Source of the DNA: Gammaproteobacteria bacterium
GTDB lineage: Bacteria; Pseudomonadota; Gammaproteobacteria; Steroidobacterales; Woeseiaceae
Direction: 5' to 3'
Assembly: GCA_009937445.1 (NCBI GenBank)
Contig: JAACFM010000004.1
Location: 1 to 64,000, forward strand
Length of the DNA: 64,000 nt
Part shown: positions 28,203 through 38,109 of the stretch, piece by piece
Position numbering within the stretch: position 1 is the first letter of the stretch
Layout of the letters: every line of letters starts with the position of its first letter
Program-made: the position numbers and the translations under genes
Notes under the pieces: model-generated
The model's input: only the letters and a program-made list of their open reading frames with translations
What the model was told of the DNA's origin: nothing
The model's database searches: none

Positions 28203-31200
28203 TGTAATTCAATCCCTCTTTCTTCGAACTGGCGACGGATTGCCTCCAATAACTGTGTGTCCTGATACGGCTTACCAAGATAATCGTTCACGCCAAGTTC
28301 GATTGCGCGCGCCCGGTGTTTATCGCCCACGCGCGACGTAATCATGATGATAGGCACATCCGATACGCGGTCATCGTTACGCACATGCGACGCGAACTCA
28401 TAACCGTCCATACGCGGCATCTCGATATCCAGAAGAATGATGTCCGGTTTGACTTCCTGCATCACGCTTATTGCGTCCAGTCCGTCCTTCGCTGTCGCAC
28501 AGCGCATGCCATTGCGCTGCAGGAAGCGCTCAGTGACACGACGGACTGTGATGGAATCATCCACGACCAGCGCCAGCGGCCGATCATCACTTGGCGTCGG
28601 TACCGATTTCTTGATTTCGACGACCGGAGCACCCGTGCGCACGAGCGCATGAATGTCGAGGATCAGCACGATGCTGCCGTCACCGAGAATTGTGGCGCCG
28701 GACACGCCGCGGATACTCGCTAGTTGTGGACCAACCGCCTTTACAACGATCTCACGGCTTGCCAGCATTTCATCAACCAGCAATGCGGCCGAATATTCGC
28801 CAGCCTGAATCAGAATAACGGGAACAAATGCCTCATCTTCGGGGAGCTTGGCAGCCTGACCGCCAAGATACATGCCGAGATGTCTGAATTTGTAGGATCG
28901 TTCGCCATATTGATAGCTTGGCTCAGTCTGGCTGAGCAGGTTCTCGAGCTCCGCACGCGGAATTCGCGCCACGCCCTCGACCGTCGGCAATGGCAATGCG
29001 TAAATCTCTTCGCCGGTGCGGATAATCAGCGCCTGCGTAATCGCCAGCGTAAACGGCAAGCGCACCGTAAAGTTCGTGCCCTGACCGGTGACAGAGCTGA
29101 TTCGCAGTGAGCCACCGAGTTTTTTCACTTCGTTCGCGACAACGTCCATACCGACGCCACGACCGGCAGTCTGCGTCACTGTGCTTGCAGTCGTGAACCC
29201 TGGCGCCAGAATCAGCTGCATGATCTCTTCGTCGGTAACCTTGCTGTCCGGTTTTAGCAGGTCAAGTTCGTAGGCCTTGCGACGAATCGCGTCGACGTCC
29301 AGACCGGCACCGTCGTCAGCTACATCGATAACCATCTCAGCACCCTCTCGATGCAGACGAATGGCAATACGGCCGACGGCAGGCTTGCCAGCCGCCTGAC
29401 GATCTGCAGAGTCTTCGATGCCATGCACGATCGAGTTGCGCAACATATGTTCGAACGGAGGCAACATCTTGTCGAGCACCTGCCGATCCAGTTCGCCTGA
29501 TGCGCCTTCGACAACCAGTTCCGCACGTTTGTTCGCTTCATTAGCGGCTTGACGAACGAGTCTCGTCAACCGTCCGACGTGACGCTCAAAAGGAACCATG
29601 CGAGTCCGCATGAGGCCGTCCTGAAGTTCCGCCGTCACACGAGACTGCTGCACAAGGAGTCCTTCTGCCTCAGTGGTCACGGACTGGAGCAGGTCCTTGA
29701 GACTGCCAAGATCACTTGCCGACTCTGCCAACGCTCGAGACAACTGCTGGATAGTGGAATAACGATCCAGTTCCAGCGGATCAAAATCGCGAGCCACAAG
29801 GGTGTCCTGATGGCTGTGCATGATCTGCGCTTCGGTTTCGTTCTCAAGTTTTCGCAGCTGTTCGCGCAATCTCGCGATGGTCTGCTCAAGCTCCTCGACA
29901 TGGAAGTCGAAGGTATTGACCTGCTGGCTCAGCCGCGAATGATAAATACTGATTTCACCCGCCGCATTGAGCAGGTCTTCGAGCAACTCCGCATCGATAC
30001 GCGCAAATTCCTGACGCGTTTCCTGCGTGCGAATAGGTCGAACATCGGCCGGGGCCTGCTGTTCGACCTTTGGCTCGGGTTCCGGTTCCGGTATGGGCTC
30101 AGGTTCAGGCTCAGGCTCAGGTTCCGGAACGGGCTCAGGCTCGGCAACGGGGTCAAAGCCCTCTTGGGAGGTGGCATCCGTTTCTTTGGCCAGCTCCACC
30201 AGTTCATCAGCGAGTGGCGAATCGACGATAACCATGCTGACCGCATCAACCGGTTCGACCGTGAATTCTGACGACGGCGCAATTTCGACGCTGCTATCCG
30301 TCGGTGCAATTTCCACTTCGGCGTCATCAGCAACCTCAAAGCCCGCGTTCGCCTGCTGAATGCGCTGTTCCAGCGCGGCCGACGACTTCACAGACTTGCC
30401 GGAAATCACGGTGTCGCGCATGCGATGAAGCTCATCGATGCTGCGTTGCAACAGGTCCTCCACCGCCGGGGTCACCTTGACCCGGCCCTCATCCACCGAA
30501 ATCAACAATGTCTCGAGCTCATGACTCAGGTTGCCCATCGCCGTGATTCCCGCCATACGTGCGCCGCCTTTCAGCGTATGCAGGTGGCGCTTGAGTTCAT
30601 CCATGGGCTGTTGAGATCGATCTTTTGACCAACTTATGAGTGCCTGATCCGCCTCCTCGAGGAGCTCAGCCGATTCCTCGGTGAATATTGCCGCGATCTC
30701 GGCATCGTAGTCAGCCTCTTCAATCTCGTCTTCTACAATTGTTTCAACAAAGCCTGGTTTGGGGTCTTCCTGTTCAATAACCGGCTGCCGTTGCGGCGCA
30801 GCCTCTTCACTGGGGAACGCGGCATCCGATATCTTGCTGATGTACGCAATCAACGCCGTGTAATCAGCACGATCCCTGGCCGGCTTATTAATGTCACCAA
30901 CAATAATTTCTATCGCCTGGGCTGCGGCTTGCAATACATCCAGACCGGACTTTTGAAACCCGACCTTGTGATCAAAAACACGGCGCACAAAACGATTCAA
31001 AACGGCGGCAACCGCAACGCCGCGCTCAACGTTCGCCATATTGGCGCTACCGTGCAGGGTGTGGCACGCACGATGCAGTTTATCCGTGACATCAAACGGT
31101 GGCTCGTGCCCTTCGCAAGCTGCAAGATAGTCTTTGATGACCTGCAGGTGGCCCGCCGTTTCCTTCGAGAAAATATCGTATAGAACCGGGTCCATCTCGA

Positions 31201-33553
31201 GCGCCGGCTCCTCTTCCACCGGTTCTGCGCTTTCCGGCATTACGATCGTCAGAACAGCTGCGTTCGGATCGCCATCGGCAAACGCATTGGCTCGCGCAAT
31301 ATATAGACTGATGTTACTTGTCGGCTCCGTTCCAACCTCGAGTTGTTCAACAAGTTCCGGTACGGCGGCCGCCGCAATCTGGATGAAATCGATCATCGGC
31401 GGCGTTCGCAGCAGTGTGCGATTGATCAGGCGATTGAGCAGGTTTTCCACCGCCCAACAATACTCTCCTATGCGTTCTGCACCGACCATGCGTCCGCTGC
31501 CTTTCAGAGTATGAAAAGAACGCCGCACTGTGATGAGTTTTTCCATGTCATCCGGCGACGCAGCCCATACGGGCAAGTGCCGCTTGATAGAAGCTATTTC
31601 TTCTTTCGCTTCCTCAATGAAAAGCTCAATGATCTCGGGGTCCAACTGTGCCGTATGGTCGACGACAACCGGCAGTGGGATCACCTCGGTGGCTTGCGGC
31701 GGCATGCCAGACGATGGTTCCAGCAATGCCTCGGTAGCGCGCTCCTCTATGCCCTCAATCGACAGTTTCTGAGTCGGCTCAATTGTTGCGTCATCCTTCG
31801 CCTTGACCTTACTCAGGCGACCCTCAACATCACTCAAAACAGCGAGGCAGGCTTCGGCATTGTCGAGCATGTACCACGGTTCGCTGCGCCCCGCCTTAAC
31901 GGTCTCCATGTAATACTCGATACTGACGATCACGTCTGCAAGGCGATCAGTTTCCTTCTGGTCCAATAATTTCGGCCCACCCGCATTGAGCATGACCGCA
32001 ATCAGTCGCCCAACCCGCTCGACCACTTCCATCGCACGTGTTTTGTCGAGCAATAGCAATCCGGATTTGATCCCGCGTATCAACGACGGAATGTTATCGA
32101 AACCATGAGAACCTGATTCGGTCGTAAAGCTCTGACTAATGGTTTCCTTGATACGTGCGAGATTGATTATGCACTCGCGCATCACTGACTCAGTGACCTT
32201 TTGAAATTCACCATCGTCGTCTGGTTCTTCACCAGCGTCGGCTTCTCTTGGAGTGGTAAGGCGAATCAGCTGTTGGTCAAGACGATCCTCGACGCGCAAG
32301 AGTGTCGAAGCAATATCGAGAATGACCTGATCATTCGCGATGCCACCGCGTTCGACAACATCTTTCAATCTGTCGATTTCCCCGTCGATATCGCCGCGGA
32401 GCTCACCCAGACCCAGCACACCCAGCGTGTCACTGATCTTCTTCAAAAGCACAAGCTGTGGAATCAGCTCTGACGATTTGTTCATGCCGGTGCGCACAAA
32501 AATGTCGAGGACATCTTTCACACGGCTCAGATCATCTTTGATAGCCGACGCGACGGTCTCCATGAGCTTCGCACTCGGAGCCGACAACGCATCGCGCGCC
32601 TCTTCAACCTGTTCATCACCTGGCAACAATTCGGACAGGTTGAATGCGGCGCGTATCTCACTGATTCGCTCGCCCGCAATTCTCGAACGCGCCACATAGT
32701 AGAGAAGATTATTCAACAGATCGTCGACGGGATGATGTTCGTACGCGAGCAATCCTTCATCGATGACATACTTGAGCTGGCGATCGGTCTGACCCAGCAA
32801 TCGCTTGACCGCTATGGATGTATCCAGCCCGCCGTTCCGCAATGCTTCGAGCACTCCCGAGACGACCCACCAAAGCTGAAACATGTCGTCACGTGTGGAT
32901 GAGTTTTCAAGTGCTGCTGTAACCCTTGCCAGCGCTGCGAGGTGGCGACTGCTATCACCGCCTTTGATCCAGCCGAGCAGCGCCAGTTGGAATTTCGGGC
33001 GCAAGCGTTTTGCGACAATCACCGGATCTTCGCCGCTGCCCGCACGAGGCTCGCTTCTTTTGTCCGCACGGGTGGGAGACAAGTTCAACAGTAACAGCGT
33101 GCCTTCTGACAGTAATGGCTCGCCACGAGCAGCCCGCAGATCGTTAAGCATCGGCAACAACACCAGCGCTATGTCGCGACCGCCGCCAAGCAGACGCTCA
33201 ATATAAACCGGTAACTGCACCATCGAACGGGTCAGTGCATCCAGACCGTCCTCACGACCTTTCCCCGCACGCAACGCGGAGAGGTAATCGCACGCCAGTT
33301 CCATTTCTTCAACGAGCAATGCAGCGCCATAGGTCTCCGTCATTCGCAGAGCACCACGAGCCTGATGCAACAGCTCGCCTGCGCGTCGCAGCGCAGCTGT
33401 TCCGCCGCGGCCATCAACGCAATCTTCCAACGCCAGGTGCGCGTTACGAATCGTCTCCATAAGCTCGGTACTAACGATCGACAGCGCGCTGATAGCGCCA
33501 TTGACCTTATCGTCTCCGATCATTTGCTCATGAATGCCTGTATCGCCCGTCAT
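28199..33553 (-). CDS. chpA: hybrid chemotaxis histidine kinase ChpA (type IV pilus control)
   Basis: 1784 aa. Residues 1-620 are helical; one segment (57-70, LLHQARGALRM) looks like a degenerate Hpt. Three intact Hpt domains follow with phosphoacceptors H681 (HTLKGSGRM), H831 (HTLHGSANM) and H992 (HTLKGGARM). A Pro-Glu repeat linker (1136-1162) precedes the CheA core: dimerisation about 1175-1340, ATPase N-box with N1373/H1377, GRGVGMDVV G-box, a CheW domain (about 1505-1645) and a C-terminal receiver with D1709 and K1761. Pseudomonas ChpA has more Hpt-type domains (eight). It acts with PilG, PilH, PilI and PilJ in surface sensing and twitching. No pilK or chpB methylation genes accompany it. 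Confidence 0.96.
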   Translation of the reverse strand: MTGDTGIHEQMIGDDKVNGAISALSIVSTELMETIRNAHLALEDCVDGRGGTAALRRAGELLHQARGALRMTETYGAALLVEEMELACDYLSALRAGKGREDGLDALTRSMVQLPVYIERLLGGGRDIALVLLPMLNDLRAARGEPLLSEGTLLLLNLSPTRADKRSEPRAGSGEDPVIVAKRLRPKFQLALLGWIKGGDSSRHLAALARVTAALENSSTRDDMFQLWWVVSGVLEALRNGGLDTSIAVKRLLGQTDRQLKYVIDEGLLAYEHHPVDDLLNNLLYYVARSRIAGERISEIRAAFNLSELLPGDEQVEEARDALSAPSAKLMETVASAIKDDLSRVKDVLDIFVRTGMNKSSELIPQLVLLKKISDTLGVLGLGELRGDIDGEIDRLKDVVERGGIANDQVILDIASTLLRVEDRLDQQLIRLTTPREADAGEEPDDDGEFQKVTESVMRECIINLARIKETISQSFTTESGSHGFDNIPSLIRGIKSGLLLLDKTRAMEVVERVGRLIAVMLNAGGPKLLDQKETDRLADVIVSIEYYMETVKAGRSEPWYMLDNAEACLAVLSDVEGRLSKVKAKDDATIEPTQKLSIEGIEERATEALLEPSSGMPPQATEVIPLPVVVDHTAQLDPEIIELFIEEAKEEIASIKRHLPVWAASPDDMEKLITVRRSFHTLKGSGRMVGAERIGEYCWAVENLLNRLINRTLLRTPPMIDFIQIAAAAVPELVEQLEVGTEPTSNISLYIARANAFADGDPNAAVLTIVMPESAEPVEEEPALEMDPVLYDIFSKETAGHLQVIKDYLAACEGHEPPFDVTDKLHRACHTLHGSANMANVERGVAVAAVLNRFVRRVFDHKVGFQKSGLDVLQAAAQAIEIIVGDINKPARDRADYTALIAYISKISDAAFPSEEAAPQRQPVIEQEDPKPGFVETIVEDEIEEADYDAEIAAIFTEESAELLEEADQALISWSKDRSQQPMDELKRHLHTLKGGARMAGITAMGNLSHELETLLISVDEGRVKVTPAVEDLLQRSIDELHRMRDTVISGKSVKSSAALEQRIQQANAGFEVADDAEVEIAPTDSSVEIAPSSEFTVEPVDAVSMVIVDSPLADELVELAKETDATSQEGFDPVAEPEPVPEPEPEPEPEPIPEPEPEPKVEQQAPADVRPIRTQETRQEFARIDAELLEDLLNAAGEISIYHSRLSQQVNTFDFHVEELEQTIARLREQLRKLENETEAQIMHSHQDTLVARDFDPLELDRYSTIQQLSRALAESASDLGSLKDLLQSVTTEAEGLLVQQSRVTAELQDGLMRTRMVPFERHVGRLTRLVRQAANEANKRAELVVEGASGELDRQVLDKMLPPFEHMLRNSIVHGIEDSADRQAAGKPAVGRIAIRLHREGAEMVIDVADDGAGLDVDAIRRKAYELDLLKPDSKVTDEEIMQLILAPGFTTASTVTQTAGRGVGMDVVANEVKKLGGSLRISSVTGQGTNFTVRLPFTLAITQALIIRTGEEIYALPLPTVEGVARIPRAELENLLSQTEPSYQYGERSYKFRHLGMYLGGQAAKLPEDEAFVPVILIQAGEYSAALLVDEMLASREIVVKAVGPQLASIRGVSGATILGDGSIVLILDIHALVRTGAPVVEIKKSVPTPSDDRPLALVVDDSITVRRVTERFLQRNGMRCATAKDGLDAISVMQEVKPDIILLDIEMPRMDGYEFASHVRNDDRVSDVPIIMITSRVGDKHRARAIELGVNDYLGKPYQDTQLLEAIRRQFEERGIELQ
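30068..30148 (-). repeat. Pro-Glu repeat tract in chpA
   Basis: Low-complexity DNA (repeats of CTGAGCCTGAACC-like hexamers on the minus strand) coding for the alternating EP linker at ChpA residues 1136-1162. It separates the Hpt region from the kinase core and is likely to vary in length between strains. Confidence 0.75.
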
Positions 33554-33580
33554 CTGGTCGTCCGTGTCACTTGTGGTTGC

Positions 33581-35584
33581 CTAACCGGCTTTCGCCTGAT
33601 TGTCTGCCGGTGCCGGAGCTGGCGATTGAGTGCTGGAAGCTGGTCGCGTTAACGCCCCTGTTTGCATCATGTCAGCTGGCAGAGAAAATCCTTCTACCGT
33701 CTTTCTAAGCTGCGTTGCGAGCTCCGATAATTTTGCGATAGATGCCGCTGTCGCCGACGTCGCCTCACCCGTCTGCTGCCCAATTTCCCGCAACCTTGAG
33801 GTGCGTCGGGTCACGTCTGCTGCAGATCCCGCCTGCTGCCGGGCGGAGCTCGAGATATTCTGCACGAGACTCGCGATCTGGTTAGACACTTGCTCAATCT
33901 CATCGAGGGCCGCGCCAGCGTTCTCAGCCAGTAACGCTCCACCCACTACGTCGGTTGTGCTGCGCTCCATTGAAACGACGGCTTCGTTGGTGTCCGACTG
34001 AATGGTTCGAACCAGCACTTCGATTTGCTTGGTCGCATTCGTGGATCGTTCCGCGAGCCGTTGCACCTCATCTGCAACGACAGCAAATCCGCGCCCGGCT
34101 TCGCCTGCCATCGACGCCTGAATGGATGCATTCAACGCAAGAATATTGGTCTGCTCAGCGATATCGTTAATCAACTCAACGATGTTGCCAATTTCCTGCG
34201 AGCTTTCACCCAGTCGCTTGATACGCTTCGACGTTTCCTGGATCGTCTCTCGAATCGCGTTCATGCCGTCGATCGTTCGACGCACGGCCTCGCCGCCTTT
34301 GTGCGCGACCTCTACCGAATGGCGAGCGACATCCGATGATCGCTCAGCATTACCGGAAACCTCTTCGATCGAGGCTGCCATCGATACGATGGACTCTGTA
34401 GCTGCATTAATCTCTTTAGCCTGATTGTCCGCAGCTTTAGCCAGGTGCGCCGCGGTGTTCTCAGTTTGTTTGGTGGCCATGTCAACCATGAGCGCGGTAT
34501 CGTTCACGGTCGCCACAAGCTTGCGCAATTCTTCGATCGCGAAGTTGAATGAATCGGCAATCGTGCCGGTAATATCCTCCGTGACCGTCGCCTCTACCGT
34601 CAGGTCGCCATCCGCAAGACTGCCCATCTCATCGAGTAATCGCAGAATAGCCTGTTGATTGCGCTCATTCTGCTCAACCTGCTCGCGCGCCGTTATTTCG
34701 AAAACCGCACTCTTGGAATGTAAGACCAGAAGTCCGATGATCAACAGAATCGCGATGCCAACCAGAGCAATTGGAATCAAGACATTGTTAAGAAATGCCG
34801 GCAGTGACGCAGCCCCCGCACCGGAATTGAAAGCCGACCCAAGCAGATTAGTTGCGCTTCTGCTCAATTCAGACTGGGTGGCGAGAAGCTCGCTTACCTG
34901 ATTGATATTGGCATCTAAAGTAGCTGCTTGTTCTGTCAGGCTCGTCAGACTGCTGATGACGGGTACCAATGCGACTTCGCGCCCCTCCTCGTTCAGCGGA
35001 CCAATATCGAGATCACTGTCTCCGCCATCCAGGGCATCGGATACATTTTGTAAATAGCCAATATCTTCCGCGATCGCATTTGCGGCGCTTTCGCCGCCCG
35101 CGAGTATGTCAGCCGACGCTTCGCGAATTCGATTCGCACGTTGCTGAAACTCCATAATGGCCGCTGTCGCGCTGGACCTGTCCAGCAGTTCGTTGGAAAG
35201 CTGTACCAATGACGTTGCGTCCGTTTCCATTTGGCTGGCAGCCGCCAATACCGCATCGACTTGCGAGCGTCTTGCCAGAATCGCAGCCGCTTGTGATTCC
35301 AGTTGCTGCCAGTCGGACGCACGACCCGGTGCTCCTGTACGACGCAGCGTCGCTACACTCTTGACGCTCGCACCAAGTTCTTCAAACGCGTTGGGCTCAC
35401 CGCCCAGAGCGCGCGCCGCCTGCGCCGGAATCGCCTGCGACAGCGCCGCAAGTTTCGGCGCCGATGGACCAGGACTAGCCCCACCCGCCTGCAAATAGGT
35501 CAATGCCGCAGCACCAATAAGGAGGAATGCAGCAAGACCCGCGAGCGCTCTAAAAGTGGATGAATTGTCGATATTACTGGCCAT
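33581..35584 (-). CDS. pilJ: methyl-accepting chemotaxis protein PilJ
   Basis: 667 aa. Membrane helices at about 12-30 and 280-302 flank a periplasmic PilJ-type sensor. A HAMP-like region (about 305-365) follows, then the signalling coiled coil whose hairpin tip (AGEAGRGFAVVADEVQRLAERS) is intact. The C-terminal tail is Ala/Pro-rich with no CheR-docking pentapeptide visible. It senses type IV pilus state or surface contact and signals to ChpA. It lies between pilI (9 bp) and chpA (27 bp). Confidence 0.95.
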   Translation of the reverse strand: MASNIDNSSTFRALAGLAAFLLIGAAALTYLQAGGASPGPSAPKLAALSQAIPAQAARALGGEPNAFEELGASVKSVATLRRTGAPGRASDWQQLESQAAAILARRSQVDAVLAAASQMETDATSLVQLSNELLDRSSATAAIMEFQQRANRIREASADILAGGESAANAIAEDIGYLQNVSDALDGGDSDLDIGPLNEEGREVALVPVISSLTSLTEQAATLDANINQVSELLATQSELSRSATNLLGSAFNSGAGAASLPAFLNNVLIPIALVGIAILLIIGLLVLHSKSAVFEITAREQVEQNERNQQAILRLLDEMGSLADGDLTVEATVTEDITGTIADSFNFAIEELRKLVATVNDTALMVDMATKQTENTAAHLAKAADNQAKEINAATESIVSMAASIEEVSGNAERSSDVARHSVEVAHKGGEAVRRTIDGMNAIRETIQETSKRIKRLGESSQEIGNIVELINDIAEQTNILALNASIQASMAGEAGRGFAVVADEVQRLAERSTNATKQIEVLVRTIQSDTNEAVVSMERSTTDVVGGALLAENAGAALDEIEQVSNQIASLVQNISSSARQQAGSAADVTRRTSRLREIGQQTGEATSATAASIAKLSELATQLRKTVEGFSLPADMMQTGALTRPASSTQSPAPAPADNQAKAG

Positions 35585-35593
35585 TAATCACCT

Positions 35594-36160
35594 TCATTCC
35601 GCAGATGCCTGCAGGAACACATTGCTTTCGACTAAATCGAACAAATTGAAAACCGGCCAGGACTCGTCACCGCGTTGGTAGACTCCGGCCAGGAAACGAT
35701 CGCAGCGCACGATGGTTTCCTGTGCTTCATTTGCATATTCGTGATCCGTAAAACGCCGGAAACCCAGAACCTCGTCAACAACGAGTCCGGCCGGAACTTC
35801 ACGGTGGTTAACTGATATGACGCGCGTGCTGCGTCGTAAGGTCGTTCTGCCGCTGCCCAGCATCAATTTAAGATCAACGAGGGGCAGTAAATGGCCGCGG
35901 AGATTAGCTATCCCCAGTAACCAGCGATTTGCCCCGGGCACGCGTGTCATCGTCTCCGGCAACATCAGGACTTCGCGGACTTGCTCTCGACTGGCGACAA
36001 ACTGTTCATCGCCTATGCGAAAGCCAATACCAACCCACTCGGATGGCATGGCACCGGCGGAACTCTGGCCGGCATGGGCGGCGCGGCTGCGCAGCTCCAT
36101 TTCCTGCAGCAACTCGAACGGTTGCTCAACCAGCGCCGCGAGATCAGCGGAACTACTCAT
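35594..36160 (-). CDS. pilI: CheW-type coupling protein PilI
   Basis: 188 aa CheW domain with an N-terminal extension (about 1-45). GIGFRIGDEQFVASREQVREVL, RVPGANRWLLGIANLRGHLLPLVDL and ISVNHREVPAGLVVDEV are standard. It couples PilJ to ChpA. The ATG follows the pilH stop directly (TGAATG). Confidence 0.94.
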   Translation of the reverse strand: MSSSADLAALVEQPFELLQEMELRSRAAHAGQSSAGAMPSEWVGIGFRIGDEQFVASREQVREVLMLPETMTRVPGANRWLLGIANLRGHLLPLVDLKLMLGSGRTTLRRSTRVISVNHREVPAGLVVDEVLGFRRFTDHEYANEAQETIVRCDRFLAGVYQRGDESWPVFNLFDLVESNVFLQASAE

Positions 36161-36526
36161 TCAGTCTGCCACCACCGCATTGATCATCGCGACCAGATCC
36201 TTGTCTTTGACCGGCTTCACAACGTATTCAACGGCGCCCTGGCGCATGCCCCATATCTTGTCAGTTTCCTGATCTTTCGTCGTAATCATGATGACCGGTA
36301 TCGACGCGGTCATCGGGTCCTTGGTCAATTGTCGCGTCGCCTGAAATCCATTCATACCAGGCATAACGACGTCCATAAGGATGCAATCAGGAAGAGATGT
36401 GCGCGCGGCCTTCAGTCCTTCTTCGCCGCTGTCAGCGACAAGCGTGTCGAACCCGGCCTTCTCCAGCATGTTCTGAAACAAATGCAGCTCAGTTGGCGAA
36501 TCATCGATGATGAGTACAACTGCCAT
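36161..36526 (-). CDS. pilH: twitching response regulator PilH
   Basis: 121 aa single receiver domain: acidic pocket D8-D9, phosphoacceptor D52 (CILMDVVMPGMNG), and a conserved Lys in VVKPVKD. PilH is the second CheY-like output of the Chp system, thought to limit PilG signalling and affect retraction. Order pilG-pilH-pilI-pilJ-chpA is as in Pseudomonas, without pilK. Confidence 0.95.
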   Translation of the reverse strand: MAVVLIIDDSPTELHLFQNMLEKAGFDTLVADSGEEGLKAARTSLPDCILMDVVMPGMNGFQATRQLTKDPMTASIPVIMITTKDQETDKIWGMRQGAVEYVVKPVKDKDLVAMINAVVAD

Positions 36527-36536
36527 CTAAAAGTCC

Positions 36537-36932
36537 TTAGTTGATGTGGTTCGAAATTGCACCGAGGAGTTCGTCCTTGGTGAATGGTTTTGTAAGATAC
36601 TGTTCCGACCCGACGATGCGTCCGCGCGCACGATCGAACAGCCCGTCCTTGCTCGACAGCATAATGACAGGCGTCTGTTTGAAAACCTTGTTGTGCTTGA
36701 TCAGAGAACAGGTCTCATAGCCATCCAGACGAGGCATCATGATGTCCACAAAGATGAGGTCCGGCTGGTGATCAGCAATTTTGGACAATGCATCAAAACC
36801 ATCAATCGCGGTGAACACCTGACAACCCTCTTTTGATAACAGGGTTTCTGCTGTTCTGCGGATGGTCTTGCTATCGTCCACGACGAGTATTTTTAGCCCA
36901 TTCAGGCTTCGCGATGCGTTAGCTGACACCAA
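36537..36932 (-). CDS. pilG: twitching response regulator PilG
   Basis: 131 aa single receiver domain: D19-D20 pocket (LKILVVDDSKTIRRTAE), phosphoacceptor D63 (LIFVDIMMPRLDGYE), KPF lysine near the C terminus. PilG promotes pilus extension and cAMP signalling in Pseudomonas. First gene of the operon; divergent from gshB with 156 bp between the starts. Confidence 0.95.
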   Translation of the reverse strand: MVSANASRSLNGLKILVVDDSKTIRRTAETLLSKEGCQVFTAIDGFDALSKIADHQPDLIFVDIMMPRLDGYETCSLIKHNKVFKQTPVIMLSSKDGLFDRARGRIVGSEQYLTKPFTKDELLGAISNHIN

Positions 36933-37088
36933 ATTTCCCCAGATTGAAAACCGACTTTTACCATATTGACATAACTCCGGCTAGGACGCGCGCCACGTTG
37001 CACGAAATCACGCAATTTCCGATGCCTGCAGTGGATTTCACGGTATAGTTGGCGGCTTCATTCCGAAACAATCGCTCAAGAATAAAAC

Positions 37089-38042
37089 ATGGCTGCACAC
37101 GCGTTAAAAGTTGGCATGGTGATGGATCCGATCGGCTCCATCACGCCGAAAAAGGACTCTTCGTTGGCAATGTTGCTGGAAGCCAGTCGTCGTGGCGCCG
37201 AAATTCATTACTTCGAACAGCAGCATCTGCGCATGCTCTCGGGCAAAGCGACTGGTTTGTCTACGCGGCTGACAGTGCGTGATGACAATGACGACTGGTT
37301 CGATTTTGGTGAACAGCGGGAGGTTGAACTCGGTGACCTTGATGTCATCCTGATGCGCAAAGATCCACCGTTCGATATGGAGTATGTTTACACGACCTAT
37401 ATCCTGGATCGCGCAAAACTGGCCGGCGCGCTCGTCGTCAACGCGCCGCAGGCATTACGGGACATGAACGAGAAGGCCTATACCGCCTGGTTTCCGGACT
37501 GCACGCCGCTGACCCTGGTCACCCGTTCGATGCCTGAGATGAAAGCCTTCCTCGCCGAGCACGGCCGCATCGTCGTCAAGCCGCTCGACGGTATGGGCGG
37601 ACGCTCGATCTTTGTTATTTCTCAAGGCGACAACAATGCCAACGTCATCTTCGAAACGCTGACCGATTACGGACAGCGTTTCGCGATGGCGCAGGTCTAC
37701 ATTCCCGAAATCGCCCTCGGCGATAAACGTATCTTGCTGATTGACGGGGAACCCGTGCCCTACGCGCTGGCCCGCATACCGACCGGCGACGATAACCGCG
37801 GCAATATGGTCGCTGGCGCAACAACCAAAGTGCAGGACCTGTCTGCCACCGATCGCCGTATTTGCGCGATGGTTGGACCGGTTTTGCGTGACCAGGGTGT
37901 CCTGTTCGCCGGTATCGATGTTATCGGCGACTACATGACCGAGGTAAACGTCACGAGCCCGACCGGCATCCGCGAACTGGATCGCAGTTTTGATCTCAAT
38001 ATCGCTGGCCTGATGTTCGACGCGATAGAGCGACATCTTTGA
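37089..38042 (+). CDS. gshB: glutathione synthetase
   Basis: 317 aa ATP-grasp enzyme joining gamma-glutamylcysteine and glycine. Shows KVGMVMDPIGSI at the N terminus, VLMRKDPPFDMEYVYTTYIL-type substrate region, VVKPLDGMGGRSIF (ATP-grasp), and C-terminal VNVTSPTGIREL. Length and order (gshB beside tonB and opposite pilG) are as in Pseudomonas. It supplies glutathione used by FrmA encoded at 15.3 kb. Confidence 0.97.
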   Translation: MAAHALKVGMVMDPIGSITPKKDSSLAMLLEASRRGAEIHYFEQQHLRMLSGKATGLSTRLTVRDDNDDWFDFGEQREVELGDLDVILMRKDPPFDMEYVYTTYILDRAKLAGALVVNAPQALRDMNEKAYTAWFPDCTPLTLVTRSMPEMKAFLAEHGRIVVKPLDGMGGRSIFVISQGDNNANVIFETLTDYGQRFAMAQVYIPEIALGDKRILLIDGEPVPYALARIPTGDDNRGNMVAGATTKVQDLSATDRRICAMVGPVLRDQGVLFAGIDVIGDYMTEVNVTSPTGIRELDRSFDLNIAGLMFDAIERHL

Positions 38043-38109
38043 GACGACGGCGCGCTTGAGAGCTAGTCCCTTGTTTATGTAAGCAAATTGGCGGATTATT
38101 CGCGCGGAT

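Noticed and set aside
30068-30148. Short tandem repeats that might suggest CRISPR or a mobile element
   Set aside because: Repeat units are 6-12 bp with no unique spacers and are explained by the EP-repeat linker in ChpA.
29549-30271. 240-codon plus-strand frame inside chpA
   Set aside because: Antisense to the conserved kinase; its low-complexity Arg/Gly stretch is the mirror of the Pro-Glu linker repeat.
37044-37049. TATAGT as a -10 for gshB
   Set aside because: The hexamers at 16-18 bp upstream do not resemble a -35; not enough to call a promoter.
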